This document shows, one piece after another, positions 14,748 through 22,997 of a stretch of DNA of 30,680 nt; position 1 is the stretch's first letter; every line of letters begins with the position of its first letter. The translations under genes were made by a program, and so were the position numbers. Under the pieces are notes generated by a model. That model saw only the letters and a list, made by a program, of their open reading frames with translations. It was not told the DNA's origin and did no database searches. Source of the stretch: a virus; IMG/VR virus record IMGVR_UViG_3300041409_000414, positions 1-30,680 of that record. The stretch is one strand, 5' to 3'.

Positions 14748-16796
14748 TTATGGAACCCCGTTGAAGCCTACCGCTGGCGCCGCAGCGTCCGGACTGCTCT
14801 TGCCGGTCGAGCCGGGACCGTTCGCCGTGAGCGAGCCGATCAGCTTGATGCCGTTTTCCATCTTCTGAACCAGCGCCTTGAGATACTCGCTGGCCTCCAC
14901 CACGATGGTCTGTTTCACCTCGCCGTGGACTTCAGCCGATCCGGACAACGTCGCCTGCACGTTCGCGCCTTCGAGCGATTGCACCGGAGGCATCCCGCCC
15001 GCGCCCGCTTCCGCAGGACGCGGCGTCGGAGTGGGGATGGTCGGAGCGCCTGGCCGTGAGCCGTAGTTGCCGCGGTTATGCTCGCGAGCGCGCTCCTGCC
15101 ACTGCTCCATCTCGGCGTCGGAATAGATCGAAGGCATGGTCGCGGCGTTGTTCGATTGATCGATGCCGGACTGCAGGTCGAACCGGCGCAAGCGCAGCTT
15201 GCGGGCGGTGGCGTCGTCCAGATAGCCGCCGGCGAGCTTGCCGTCGATCTCGCGCGCCTGAGCCGCGAGGTTCTCGCGGTTGGTTCGCTCGTTGAGAGCC
15301 TCGACCGGAGTTCCCAGTTCTTTCAGCCAGCGACCGCCGCGCGTGTCCTCTCCGACCTTGCCGCTGTTGACCGCCTTGGTGAAGTTGCCCAGCGCCTTGG
15401 CCGCGCTGTTCAAGGCGTCGATCACCGGGCCGATCTTCGCCACTGCGGTGCTGGCGTCGAGGAGCTGTTTCTTGACACCTTCAAAGGCGAGCCCTGCATC
15501 CTTGCGTTGGAGGTCGTCCATCTTCTCGAGGCCGACCGTGTGGCGGCTCCTCGCGCGCTCGACCAGCGGCTGATCCAGAAGATTGGTCAGCACCAGGTCC
15601 GCGGCATTCTTTGCCGAAAAGTGGGCCGAGGTGAACTTGACCGCCTTGGCCTTGTCCTCCTCGCTCATGTCCTCGCCGAATTTCACTCCCTGCTTTTCGA
15701 GCAACGGCCGAATGTGGTGCTGGGTCCAGTCGAAATTGTTGGAGATCCAGCCCTCTTGGTCGATCAGCTTGCCGTCCTTGAACAGCCCGTCCTCGGTGAG
15801 CGCCTTGCGCGCACGCGCCGTCATGCGGTTGCCCACCATTGCGGAGAGGCCGGTGGAGAGCTTGTTGCCAAAGCCCGACGTGTGAGAGGCGAGGATCGGA
15901 AACACGTTCTCCATGTAGTCCTGGCTCATGGCGTATTTGGCCGAGCTCGCCGCCGCCATGTCGGTGCGGAATTGCTCCCCGGTGTAATCCGGGTTAGCCG
16001 CCTTCGCCTTTGAGAAGGCGTTCAGGCCTCGCACCAGCTGCTCAGAGCTGTTCGCCTTGCCCATGCCTTCGAGCGCGCGAACCACCTGCTCCATTTCGTG
16101 TTCGTCGCCGCCGTTCAGCTTGTTGGCGATCATGGCGCGCGCGAACGGCTCAGCGACTTCCTTCGAGCGGTCCCAGGAGCCGAGCCGCGAGGCGTTGCTG
16201 CGGAGATAGTCCAGCACTTCGGTGCGCGAGATTGAGGGGAACTTGGAGGAGATACTGTCCGCGATCACGTTGCCTTCGCCGAGCTGGCCGTCGCTCAAGC
16301 CCATCTGCTCGTAGCGGACCCCAGCGCGGTTACGCGCACTGGCCGCGACGGCGCCGGCGCGGATCGCGTGGCCGGTGGCGTAGGCGGCTCCGCCGATGCC
16401 TGCGGCGTGGAGCGCGAAGTTGCCTGCGCCCTTAAAGAATTTCTTATGCGACTTGTCGGCGTCCTCCGCTGCGGCCTTGACGTTGCGCCAGTGATCGACG
16501 GTCTTGCCCTGCCAGTCGTTCATGGCGCGGAAATAATGCTCCGCCTTCGGCCGATGCTCTTTCAGCATCTGCTCGTATTGGCCGAAGGATTTGCGGACGC
16601 CCTGCAGCTCCTTCTCACTGAGCTTGAGCCGCTCCAGCTCCTTGAACATATCGCCGGTAAACTTCGGGGCCTTGATGCCCTCCAGCGATTTGCCCGCTTT
16701 CTCGATGCCCTTGAACTTCTTGGCGATGGCGTCAAAGACGTTGCCGGTTTTGTCGGCGGCCGAGATAACGGCGCGGGCCTCTATGATCTTAGACAT
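14748..16796 (-). CDS. Tail tape-measure protein, copy A
   Basis: 682 aa. The N-terminal ~120 residues are charged and helical (FDAIAKKFKGIEKAGKSLEGIKAPKFTGDMFKELERL), and a hydrophobic segment follows (about 130-155, NFALHAAGIGGAAYATGHAIRAGAVAAS). The rest is Ala-rich and helical with a Pro-rich part near the C-terminal end (PTIPTPTPRPAEAGAGGMPP). This is the layout of Mu-type tape measures, which set tail length and reach the cell membrane during DNA entry. It lies just before the N gene, as in Mu. A nearly identical copy of its C-terminal half is at 29587-30680. The two copies differ strongly over about 15236-15412. Confidence 0.85.
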   Translation of the reverse strand: MSKIIEARAVISAADKTGNVFDAIAKKFKGIEKAGKSLEGIKAPKFTGDMFKELERLKLSEKELQGVRKSFGQYEQMLKEHRPKAEHYFRAMNDWQGKTVDHWRNVKAAAEDADKSHKKFFKGAGNFALHAAGIGGAAYATGHAIRAGAVAASARNRAGVRYEQMGLSDGQLGEGNVIADSISSKFPSISRTEVLDYLRSNASRLGSWDRSKEVAEPFARAMIANKLNGGDEHEMEQVVRALEGMGKANSSEQLVRGLNAFSKAKAANPDYTGEQFRTDMAAASSAKYAMSQDYMENVFPILASHTSGFGNKLSTGLSAMVGNRMTARARKALTEDGLFKDGKLIDQEGWISNNFDWTQHHIRPLLEKQGVKFGEDMSEEDKAKAVKFTSAHFSAKNAADLVLTNLLDQPLVERARSRHTVGLEKMDDLQRKDAGLAFEGVKKQLLDASTAVAKIGPVIDALNSAAKALGNFTKAVNSGKVGEDTRGGRWLKELGTPVEALNERTNRENLAAQAREIDGKLAGGYLDDATARKLRLRRFDLQSGIDQSNNAATMPSIYSDAEMEQWQERAREHNRGNYGSRPGAPTIPTPTPRPAEAGAGGMPPVQSLEGANVQATLSGSAEVHGEVKQTIVVEASEYLKALVQKMENGIKLIGSLTANGPGSTGKSSPDAAAPAVGFNGVP

Positions 16797-17118
16797 TGCT
16801 CGCCTTTCCTGGTTCGCTGTTGTCGCTCACCACTCGAAACGTCTTGCGCAAGCTCTCAGAGTAATTTGCCGCGAACGGATATGTCGCAATGAAGTTGGTA
16901 GCGTTTTCCACGGTGGTTTCGCCATGAACCGCCAGGGCAATCATCGCTTTCTCGAGCCCGGGACGCGGGCTGAGCTCCAGAATGGCGCGGATCCTCTCTC
17001 GCTCGAACTCAATGCCAGCTCGAACTGCTCGCTCGACGGCGCCTTCGAGCGAGCGGTCGCGATCATCGAAAACTGCCAGTATCACTTCGGACCGAACATC
17101 CGCCTCAGTTCGCATCAT
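16789..17118 (-). CDS. Small protein with a motif shared with the S49 protease C-terminus
   Basis: 109 aa from the ATG at 17118 (AAGG upstream; a second ATG follows directly); the frame runs to 17235, but that part crosses a hairpin. The helical section IEFERERIRAILELSPRPGLEKAMIALAVHGETTVENATNF resembles the tail of the neighbouring S49 gene (RLAAILALPEAVDREDYARNMAERDTSVEVC), a pattern common in phage head-protease C-termini. It may be a scaffold-like or regulatory segment that was once part of a larger gene. It overlaps the tape-measure start by 8 bases. In Mu-like phages the capsid, sheath and tube genes would stand here. Confidence 0.6.
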   Translation of the reverse strand: MMRTEADVRSEVILAVFDDRDRSLEGAVERAVRAGIEFERERIRAILELSPRPGLEKAMIALAVHGETTVENATNFIATYPFAANYSESLRKTFRVVSDNSEPGKASNV

Positions 17119-17137
17119 TGCACCTTTCGCATATTCC

Positions 17138-17170
17138 GCGCCGCCTGAGGCGCAATGCCTCAGGCGGCGC
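17138..17170. other. Perfect 13-bp inverted repeat (hairpin)
   Basis: GCGCCGCCTGAGG and its exact complement surround the 7-base loop CGCAATG. There is no T-run on either side, so it is not a standard terminator. It lies between the S49 protease and the small gene before the tape measure, exactly where head and tail-shaft genes are missing. Confidence 0.8.
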
Positions 17171-17215
17171 ATTCCCGACATGACCTGACTGCCAAGGGCC
17201 AGCCGGGGAAGTTCA

Positions 17216-18484
17216 TCATCGCCGCATTGGGGCATTGACCTTATCGACCACCTCCGCCCATGACTGCGTAATCTGCTGGCTGCGCTCGCGCTCCGCCGCT
17301 TCCGCTACAGCCCTCTTAGCCGCAGCATCGCGCGCGGCGCGCTCTGCCTTCGTCGGCATATTCCTCAACGCGGCCTTGCATACTTCCACCGAAGTGTCCC
17401 GTTCGGCCATATTGCGCGCGTAGTCCTCTCGGTCGACAGCTTCCGGCAGAGCCAGGATGGCGGCGAGGCGCGCAGCATCCAGGCCGGACGCCGGGGCTGT
17501 TGGAGCCGGTACCGTTCCTGCCAATGCACTGGCCGGCCGCGTGCCATACAAGCCGTCTGTAGTTGCTTGTAGTGGCGTCGCCGATCTCAACTCAGCCAGC
17601 GCCTTCTCGATGTCGCCGATCTCGTCAGCCAGGCCGGCGTCGACTGCCGCCTGGCCAATGAACATCGCGGCTTCGGTTCCCCGGATGACGGCCGGAGTGA
17701 GTGTCGGCCGGTTCAGCGAAACGGTTTCAACGAACATGCCGTAGAACTTGTCAACCTCAGCCTGCAGGTTGCTCTGCACACCTCCGGGTAGCGGTTGAAA
17801 GGGATTGGCATCGATCTTTCTCGCACCGGCGTGGACCAAGGTCGGTCTTATTCCGGCCTTGTCCAATCGCGCGCTGTGGTCAAAGTGCGCGAGGACCACG
17901 CCGATCGAGCCCACCCCACCGCTCGGCGTGATAACGATCTTCGTTGCGGCACTTGCGATCGCGAACGCCGCGCTCGCCGCCATGTCGTTGACTACCGCAA
18001 TGACGGACTTCGATGCGCGGAGCTCGCGCACTACCGAGGCAAGCTCGAAAGCTCCGGAGGCTTGGCCGCCAGCGCTGTCGACGTCGAGAACGACGGACTT
18101 CACGTCGTCATCCGCAGCCGCATCACGAAACTGCCGCCGCAAACCTTCATAGGACGTTAGGCCGCTGAATGGTCCGATCCAGCCGCCGCGGTTCACGAGC
18201 GTTCCGTGCACGGCGATGATCGCGCTCCCAGCCTCGACCGGATACAGCTTGCCCGTCGAATTCGGTGAGCGGTCGCGAGCCGGCCCGCGCATCGTCTTTC
18301 GCGCTCCGGCCGGAAGCCGGTCGATCCGGCTATTCGCGCGATCCATCTCAGCCGGGTCAAAGGCGATGCCGGTCCGGTCAGCGATGCTGTCGATCAGCAC
18401 GGCGAGCCTATCGGCGTCAACCATCAGCGCCTTGTTGAAAATTTGCGCTCTGAGGTGCTCGAACGTGACGGCGGTGTTGCTCAT
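17216..18484 (-). CDS. S49-family (SppA/ClpP-like) phage protease
   Basis: 422 aa. The core at ~85-290 has the S49 pattern: SAIIAVHGTLVNRGG, then VVLDVDSAGGQASGAFELA (oxyanion-type GG), then NDMAASAAFAIASAA with the likely nucleophile Ser171, and GGVGSIGVVLAHFDHS. The section AMFIGQAAVDAGLADEIG closes the fold. In phages this family processes capsid and scaffold proteins during head assembly. The C-terminal ~90 residues are helical with RLAAILALPEA and ERERSQQI, as in many phage S49 proteins. It is intact, yet no capsid gene follows and no portal or terminase precedes it, so its substrate here is unclear. Confidence 0.85.
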   Translation of the reverse strand: MSNTAVTFEHLRAQIFNKALMVDADRLAVLIDSIADRTGIAFDPAEMDRANSRIDRLPAGARKTMRGPARDRSPNSTGKLYPVEAGSAIIAVHGTLVNRGGWIGPFSGLTSYEGLRRQFRDAAADDDVKSVVLDVDSAGGQASGAFELASVVRELRASKSVIAVVNDMAASAAFAIASAATKIVITPSGGVGSIGVVLAHFDHSARLDKAGIRPTLVHAGARKIDANPFQPLPGGVQSNLQAEVDKFYGMFVETVSLNRPTLTPAVIRGTEAAMFIGQAAVDAGLADEIGDIEKALAELRSATPLQATTDGLYGTRPASALAGTVPAPTAPASGLDAARLAAILALPEAVDREDYARNMAERDTSVEVCKAALRNMPTKAERAARDAAAKRAVAEAAERERSQQITQSWAEVVDKVNAPMRR

Positions 18485-18495
18485 GGCCGATCTCG

Positions 18496-19467
18496 TTAAT
18501 CCCGCTCGGGTGCCGGCATCGAGCCGGCAAGCTGGAGCACGGCACGCGGATCAATATCTGCGCGAGGCAGCAAACCAGCGAGTTCTGCGAAAGCGGCTTC
18601 TTCGCGCTCAGATGCGAGAAGGTCGCCGTCGATCCGTGCGAGGCGTTCAGCTCGCTCTTCGGGGGACAGCGCGATCTCGTCATCGCTGACCGCGTCGATC
18701 TCTCTGTCGATCGCGGCGCGAACTTCGGTCGGGAAGATCCACCCCAAAGTCCCAATGGGGTCGTTGGCGTAAACATCCTGCGAACCGCCGTGCTGTTCGA
18801 TGGATGCGCGGTTCGCCGGAAACTTGATCTGCTCGCACCTGTCGATCAGGCCGGTGACGTCGGGCTTTGCCGCTTCGATGCGCCCCTCCATCTGCTTCCA
18901 CGCGAGCTTCTTTGCCAGTGACGACGGGAACGGCGCCGCAAGGACTTCTCGGCGGTCCGCAAGGAGTGTCCGAGTGCGGCGTGCGGCACGATCGAGCCCA
19001 TCCAGAGCCCTCTCGCCGTCCCTGAGCTGCGGCGTCTCACCCGCATGCAAGGCGATGCCGCCGGCGGCGTGCGCACGGACATAGCCCTCAAGCTGCTGGC
19101 ATAGCCTGTGCGCCCATTCCCAACCTGGACGCAGCTTCTCGACCCGTTCTCTGAACTTAGCTACGGCCCGCTCGCCGCGAGCAACTTTTTCTCGCGTCTC
19201 AACGACCGAGGGATGATTGTCTTTCAGGCCGTCGCGCTCCAGCACCCGCATGCGCGCCTGCGCGCTTTGGACATCATGGAGGGCTGTGCGCATCTCCTCC
19301 GAACTGCCGCGCTGCGCAGCATTGCGCTCACTGCTGATGTCGCGAAAAGTCGCGAGCTTATCTTCGACGGTGGTTGGAACGGTCGGCCGGTCGATCAGGT
19401 CTGCGTTGGTCACGTCTTTCCTCCAAAAGGGATGATCGAGACCATCCTGACGCGGCATATTGGTCAC
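18496..19467 (-). CDS. Hypothetical helical protein
   Basis: 323 aa starting at a GTG (19467) that overlaps the upstream stop as GTGA; an ATG three codons later (19458) is the alternative. The protein is strongly charged and helical. A likely coiled coil covers about residues 50-120 (QSAQARMRVLERDG..., REKVARGERAVAKFRERVEKL), and an acidic helical C-terminal part (DDEIALSPEERAERLARIDGDLLASEREE) follows. No catalytic motif is visible. It lies 11 bases before the protease gene. The position where portal or terminase genes would be expected suggests a structural or packaging accessory, but this is only context. Confidence 0.65.
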   Translation of the reverse strand: MTNMPRQDGLDHPFWRKDVTNADLIDRPTVPTTVEDKLATFRDISSERNAAQRGSSEEMRTALHDVQSAQARMRVLERDGLKDNHPSVVETREKVARGERAVAKFRERVEKLRPGWEWAHRLCQQLEGYVRAHAAGGIALHAGETPQLRDGERALDGLDRAARRTRTLLADRREVLAAPFPSSLAKKLAWKQMEGRIEAAKPDVTGLIDRCEQIKFPANRASIEQHGGSQDVYANDPIGTLGWIFPTEVRAAIDREIDAVSDDEIALSPEERAERLARIDGDLLASEREEAAFAELAGLLPRADIDPRAVLQLAGSMPAPERD

Positions 19468-19847
19468 TTCAAATGACCAACTATTCTTCTGATCCGCTCG
19501 GCACTTAGCACCCGGGGAGAGATCCGCATGATCGCCCAGAGCGCCCCCCGGGTCGTTCCGACGTTACGCGCGGGACATGTTTCAGAGGATCGTTCGCGCC
19601 GCCAACCGGCGGCCGCGTAGCGCCGCCATTCCGTGGCGATTTGGTGGGCAGCATCGTGGTCGGTGCGGCTCGGAAAGAATTGACGTCGGCATTCGACGAT
19701 CAGCGCGTCCCGCTCGGCGAAGATGGTCGCAGGCAGCATCAGCGCCTGGCGCAGTGCCGCCGCGGCCACGCGGCGCTGCTCCGCCGACAGCTCGCCTCCA
19801 GCTTCGACAACCTCGGCGATGCTCTGGAGGCTGCCGCCGTCAGCCAT
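19464..19847 (-). CDS. Hypothetical protein
   Basis: 127 aa from the ATG at 19847 (GGGGGT upstream). The frame runs further to 20048, but that part is a shadow of the next gene. The sequence is Ala/Arg-rich and helical (SIAEVVEAGGELSAEQRRVAAAALRQALMLPA), followed by FFPSRTDHDAAHQIATEWRRYAAAGWRRE and a small C-terminal helix (ISPRVLSAERIRRIVGHL) that could bind DNA. It overlaps both neighbours by a few bases, so it is part of a coupled set. Family not recognised. Confidence 0.6.
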   Translation of the reverse strand: MADGGSLQSIAEVVEAGGELSAEQRRVAAAALRQALMLPATIFAERDALIVECRRQFFPSRTDHDAAHQIATEWRRYAAAGWRRERSSETCPARNVGTTRGALWAIMRISPRVLSAERIRRIVGHLK

Positions 19848-20157
19848 CGAGTACCCCCACGTCGAGCGGTGGGAACGCCGTGCGGCCGGTAAGCGCGAAA
19901 AGCCGGTGCCGTCGACAGTAGCCGACCACATCAACGCGCCCGTTAGCCAATAGGCGGCGCAGGGCCCGCCGCGTCGAAGCGAGCTGCGCCGGTGAGCACG
20001 ATGGCGTTCGAGATCGGCAGACCCGTCCTGAGAAGGCAAATGCGGCAAGCTCGGTAGCGGTCAGGTTGTCGGCCTTCCCCAAGACAGCGAGCAGCTCGCG
20101 CCTCAGCGCGAGCGGCCTACCGGCGAACCCAGTTCGGCGGCGCGGCCCGTTAGCCAT
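19840..20157 (-). CDS. Small protein with winged-helix-like pattern
   Basis: 105 aa from the ATG at 20157. The pattern LRRELLAVLGKADNLTATELAAFAF ... SPAQLASTRRALRRLLANGRVDVVGYCRRHRLFALT reads as helix, helix-turn-helix and a beta hairpin ('wing'), as in winged-helix DNA-binding proteins. It may regulate the downstream genes. It is the first gene after the terminator at 20262-20299 and so probably starts a new transcript. Its stop overlaps the next gene by 8 bases. The fold is inferred from pattern only. Confidence 0.55.
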   Translation of the reverse strand: MANGPRRRTGFAGRPLALRRELLAVLGKADNLTATELAAFAFSGRVCRSRTPSCSPAQLASTRRALRRLLANGRVDVVGYCRRHRLFALTGRTAFPPLDVGVLDG

Positions 20158-20261
20158 CGACCGCTCGGAAGGAAAGGAAACTGAGTTTTTTGAAAAGCCG
20201 AATACGCAGAAACGTCGCGCGGGTCGCGCTCGCATGGAAAAAAACGGGCCAACAGATACTT

Positions 20262-20299
20262 AAAAAAACCCTGCGAGATGCGCGCGGGACGACGCAGGG
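20262..20299 (-). terminator. Intrinsic terminator after the replication region
   Basis: CCCTGCG and CGCAGGG pair around a 17-base, GC-rich loop; leftward the stem is followed directly by TTTTTTT. It separates the integrase-to-RepA transcript from the structural genes and argues against the long frame 20150-20887 being a gene. Confidence 0.7.
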
Positions 20300-20772
20300 A
20301 ACGCGTGTGGTGCGTCCGTTCCCGTCCGCGTCTGGAAAGACTGTCCGATAATCGACGCGCACCAGCGCACGCCGTAGGCGTGCGCGTCCCGTTGATTGGG
20401 TGGACGGTGACGCGTCCCCGCGTCCCGCGCATAGATCATGCGGAGGACGGTGGGACCGAGCCAGCGATAAAGGCGCGCGATATGCGCGCGCAACGATCGC
20501 ACGCTGTGCATCATGTTCGCAGTGAAAGTACGGTGGCGGCGGCGTGGCGCCGGTGCGGCGGCTACAGCGTTTGCAATGTGGGGGCTGTGGTCGAGAGGGG
20601 GTAGTGCAGGGCGAGCGGCGCGTCAGCGTCCGCTCAGACCTTGTGGAGAACGCGCGCTGACCCGAGCGCGCCTGGCGGCGCTTGGCCGCGCGAACTGAAC
20701 GTTTCAACGCGCCGCGAAGCCTCAGCGAAGCGGTCGTTGGAACGACGCTTCCAACGCCGGGGGGTATGGGGG
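20300..20772. other. Non-coding stretch beside the iteron array (origin candidate)
   Basis: No supported gene. Frames here are Arg-rich with no ribosome site. It contains a hairpin GCGCACGCC-GTA-GGCGTGCGC at 20365-20385 and several GCGCGC tracts (near 20280 and 20477-20493). Together with the GTTGG array that follows, it resembles a replication control region located just downstream of the helicase gene. Confidence 0.5.
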
Positions 20773-20882
20773 GTTGGAAGCACACGGTTGGCACCCCTGT
20801 TGGAAGCTGTTGGAAGTCCGTTGGTAGGGGTGTTGGCAGTAGCGTTGGAAGGCCGAAATCGCGTTGGTACCCCTGTTGGAAG
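20773..20882. repeat. Iteron-like GTTGG array
   Basis: GTTGG occurs at 20773, 20787, 20799, 20809, 20820, 20832, 20844, 20863 and 20875, spaced mostly 10-12 bases apart, about one helical turn. A 20-bp double unit of the form GTTGGNANNNNTGTTGGNAG occurs at 20787, 20820 and 20863; the first and third differ at a single base. The array ends at the stop codon of the RepA-like gene. Direct repeats on one face of the helix, next to a replication ATPase, are typical of iteron origins or of a regulator site. Confidence 0.8.
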
Positions 20883-20883
20883 G

Positions 20884-22092
20884 TCATTCCGGCGCTCTGT
20901 CGATGTGCTCTCGGCGGCGCGACGGCGGTCCGACTTCCACGGTGACGACCTTGCCAGCGGAGAACAGGCGCTCCATAGCAAGCCGGAACGCGTCAGCGGT
21001 CACGCCGTTGGCTTCGGGATCGAGGGCGAACTCTGCCGGTGCGCTTCCCTTGGCACTCTTGGCGTGCACCGGCCGGCCTTGGGCGAGGCGCTTGTCGAGC
21101 AGCCGCAGGAAGAGGTCATCAACGGCGCGTTCGGCTGCAGCGCGCTGCGGCGAAGCAGCGGTCTCAGTCTCGGTGGTGAACGTCAGCCCAGTCCAGCGCA
21201 GAGCCACTTTCTCGCCTGATCGGCCTCGGTTGCTTTTCTTGAGTTCGAGCGTGCGGGCGTCCTGGTCGTTCTTGTCCGGGCTCATCAGGTGCAGCATCGA
21301 CCGCACGGAGTTCCGCCAATCGACGGAATTTGCCGTTCCGCTGCCATCGGCCATACCGCGCACCGATGGATGGTCGAGCAACAGAATGGCGACGTCGTAC
21401 TGTCGGGCGATCTTGCGCAACATCGCCAGGAAGGCGCGGACTTGGCGACGTGCGATCGCCTCACCATCAAATACCGCCGCGACGCTGTCGATCACCACCA
21501 ACCGGGGCTCATGTTCGGCGATCCAGACCTCCAGCCAATTCATAAGCTGGGCTTTGCTCAGCCTACCATCCCTGTCGGCGTGAACGAGCCACGTCGCGTC
21601 CAAGTCGGGAAATAGGAGGTGTAGGTCGACGAGACTGTGAAGATCTATGTCACGATGCTTCGAGATGCGCTCGACGCGATCTCGGATGTTGTGTTCTGGA
21701 TCTTCGCAACTGATGAACAGCGCTGGCCCATCTTTTACCACAGAGCCCAACCAGTCGCCGAGGCCGCCCGCAACGCAGATCAGGAGCTGCACGGCGATCT
21801 CGGTTTTTCCGCTGCCGCCATCGCCAGTCAGGATAGTCACGTCGTTGTTGGGTACTCGACCATCGGCCAGCCACCGTTGCGGAGACGGCAGCGTGCCCTT
21901 CCAAATCTCTGGCGTAATTGGGCTGTATCTGTCGTCATCGAACGGAATGTCGTCCAAACCGTCGTCGTCGAATTCGATCTCGTCGGCCGAACTCGACAGT
22001 GCGGTGGCTTCCTGCGCTTCATCAAATTGTTCCGCCACCCCGCTGGCAGCGTCCACATGCGCGCCATCGTTGAGGTTCACAGGAACGCTCAT
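20884..22092 (-). CDS. RepA-type RecA-fold hexameric ATPase/helicase
   Basis: 402 aa from the ATG at 22092, which overlaps the upstream stop (ATGA). An acidic N-terminal region (EIEFDDDGLDDIPFDDD) leads to a RecA-like AAA_25 domain: Walker A TGDGGSGKT (89-97), FISCEDPEHNIRDRV, Walker B LVVID (198-202), and AILLLDHPSVRG (about 236-246) with NSVRSMLHL and ELKKSNRG. This is the family of the RSF1010 RepA helicase and of phage or island replicative ATPases, which unwind DNA at an iteron origin. A GTTGG array lies directly downstream, as expected. The C-terminal ~90 residues (AERAVDDLFLRLLDKRLAQGRPVHAK) are common in proteins of this group in alphaproteobacteria. It likely drives replication after excision. 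Confidence 0.82.
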   Translation of the reverse strand: MSVPVNLNDGAHVDAASGVAEQFDEAQEATALSSSADEIEFDDDGLDDIPFDDDRYSPITPEIWKGTLPSPQRWLADGRVPNNDVTILTGDGGSGKTEIAVQLLICVAGGLGDWLGSVVKDGPALFISCEDPEHNIRDRVERISKHRDIDLHSLVDLHLLFPDLDATWLVHADRDGRLSKAQLMNWLEVWIAEHEPRLVVIDSVAAVFDGEAIARRQVRAFLAMLRKIARQYDVAILLLDHPSVRGMADGSGTANSVDWRNSVRSMLHLMSPDKNDQDARTLELKKSNRGRSGEKVALRWTGLTFTTETETAASPQRAAAERAVDDLFLRLLDKRLAQGRPVHAKSAKGSAPAEFALDPEANGVTADAFRLAMERLFSAGKVVTVEVGPPSRRREHIDRAPE

Positions 22093-22496
22093 GCTGCGCC
22101 TCCCGGTCGATGCTGTTGCGTGGCGGGCTTGCCGAGCACCGGCTTGCCCGTCCACCAGAAGTACGGCTCTTGGAAAGCAATGACCTTGTCGGTGCGCAGC
22201 CGCTTGGTAGATCGCGACCATCGGCTCTTGACGGTGTTGTCCGAGACTGGTTGCGAGCCTTCTGCGAAGCTGATGCGATAGGCCTTGCTCACAATCACAC
22301 GGTGCACGACGCGCGTTCCGCGAGGCAAGTTCAATTCGGGTGGAGCTTCTGCGCCGTGTTCGTGTAGCTGTTTCCAGAACACGTCAAAGAACAAGTTCTC
22401 GATTTCGGTCAGAAGGACGCCGCCAGGCGCACCTGTCCGGTTCGGCTCGGTCACCCCGCATCGCAGCGTGGGCCGAAACTGTATAATTTCACCCAT
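22089..22496 (-). CDS. Hypothetical protein coupled to the RepA-like gene
   Basis: 135 aa with a strong ribosome site (AGGAGG nine bases upstream). The sequence has a compact helical section (LLTEIENLFFDVFWKQLHEHG) and a basic beta/helix part (VVHRVIVSKAYRISFAEGSQPVSDNTVKSRWSRSTKRLRTDK) that looks able to bind nucleic acid: TVKSRWSRSTKRL may be a recognition helix. It ends in an ATGA overlap with RepA, so the two should be made together. A role as replication accessory or primer factor is possible but not shown. Confidence 0.6.
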   Translation of the reverse strand: MGEIIQFRPTLRCGVTEPNRTGAPGGVLLTEIENLFFDVFWKQLHEHGAEAPPELNLPRGTRVVHRVIVSKAYRISFAEGSQPVSDNTVKSRWSRSTKRLRTDKVIAFQEPYFWWTGKPVLGKPATQQHRPGGAA

Positions 22497-22551
22497 AAAT
22501 TCTACCTCCTGTGGCTGTTGGGCTGATGCGCGGCGCGGTGGTGAAGTTGGG

Positions 22552-22659
22552 GGTGCCGCCCAGGCCCGGAGACCTGGGCGGCACCGTGGGGCGCGCCGCG
22601 AGCGTACGTCCGGCTCGCGGCGCTCCTGCGCCCGCCGACGGAGACTGCCTCGTCGGCGG
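22552..22659. other. Cluster of three perfect hairpins in a leader region
   Basis: Three consecutive perfect inverted repeats fill most of the 177-base gap between two genes. The first is a 13-bp stem at 22552-22585 (GGTGCCGCCCAGG, loop CCCGGAGA). The second is an 11-bp stem at 22593-22623 (GCGCCGCGAGC, loop GTACGTCCG). The third is a 9-bp stem at 22632-22659 (CCGCCGACG, loop GAGACTGCCT). CGGAGAC overlaps the loop edge in the first and third. No T-run follows, so they are not ordinary terminators. They could form a structured RNA leader of the replication genes or single-strand DNA signals. Confidence 0.8.
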
Positions 22660-22673
22660 CTGCAACACAGGAA

Positions 22674-22997
22674 TTATGCTGCGCGGGAGCGCACCACCGC
22701 GATCAGCGTCCTGTAATATTCGTGAAGGTTTTTGGCTGCGACGTTTCGCCGGCTGCCATTTGGGACCAGCACAAATACCCCCTCCGCCACGAGTTCGTAG
22801 AACCTCGTCATGCCGACGTTCGCAACGCGGCAGGCTGTCTTGATGTCGTTGAGCGGAGCGAGGCTGTGCGCCTTGACGAAGTCCTCGTAGCTCATGTCCA
22901 GATCGTGATCTGGCTCAATTTGCTGTTCGATGCTCAGAGGATTGGTGCCGGTCGTCGCGTCTTGCACCCGACCACCGCTTTTCGTGTTCTTCCGCAT
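22674..22997 (-). CDS. AlpA/excisionase-like helix-turn-helix protein
   Basis: 107 aa from the ATG at 22997; the frame begins at 23045 but that ATG has no ribosome site and lies in a likely promoter. The C-terminal half (LNDIKTACRVANVGMTRFYELVAEGVFVLVPNGSRRNVAAKNLHEYYRTL) is the usual MerR-like HTH of AlpA and excisionase proteins: a helix-turn-helix followed by a small wing and a helix. In P4-like satellites and islands such proteins control integrase expression and excision. It lies downstream of the integrase, before the hairpin leader and RepA. Confidence 0.65.
   Translation of the reverse strand: MRKNTKSGGRVQDATTGTNPLSIEQQIEPDHDLDMSYEDFVKAHSLAPLNDIKTACRVANVGMTRFYELVAEGVFVLVPNGSRRNVAAKNLHEYYRTLIAVVRSRAA

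Noticed and set aside
13695-15059. 454-aa rightward frame opposite the N and tape-measure genes
   Set aside because: Mirror frame of two well-supported phage genes, dominated by Arg, Gly and His.
20150-20887. 245-aa leftward frame whose ATG overlaps the RepA stop (ATGA)
   Set aside because: Its first part translates the GTTGG array, the rest is Arg/Pro/Ser-rich, and it passes through a good terminator at 20262-20299. The overlap with the stop is probably chance, although a very short leader peptide cannot be excluded.
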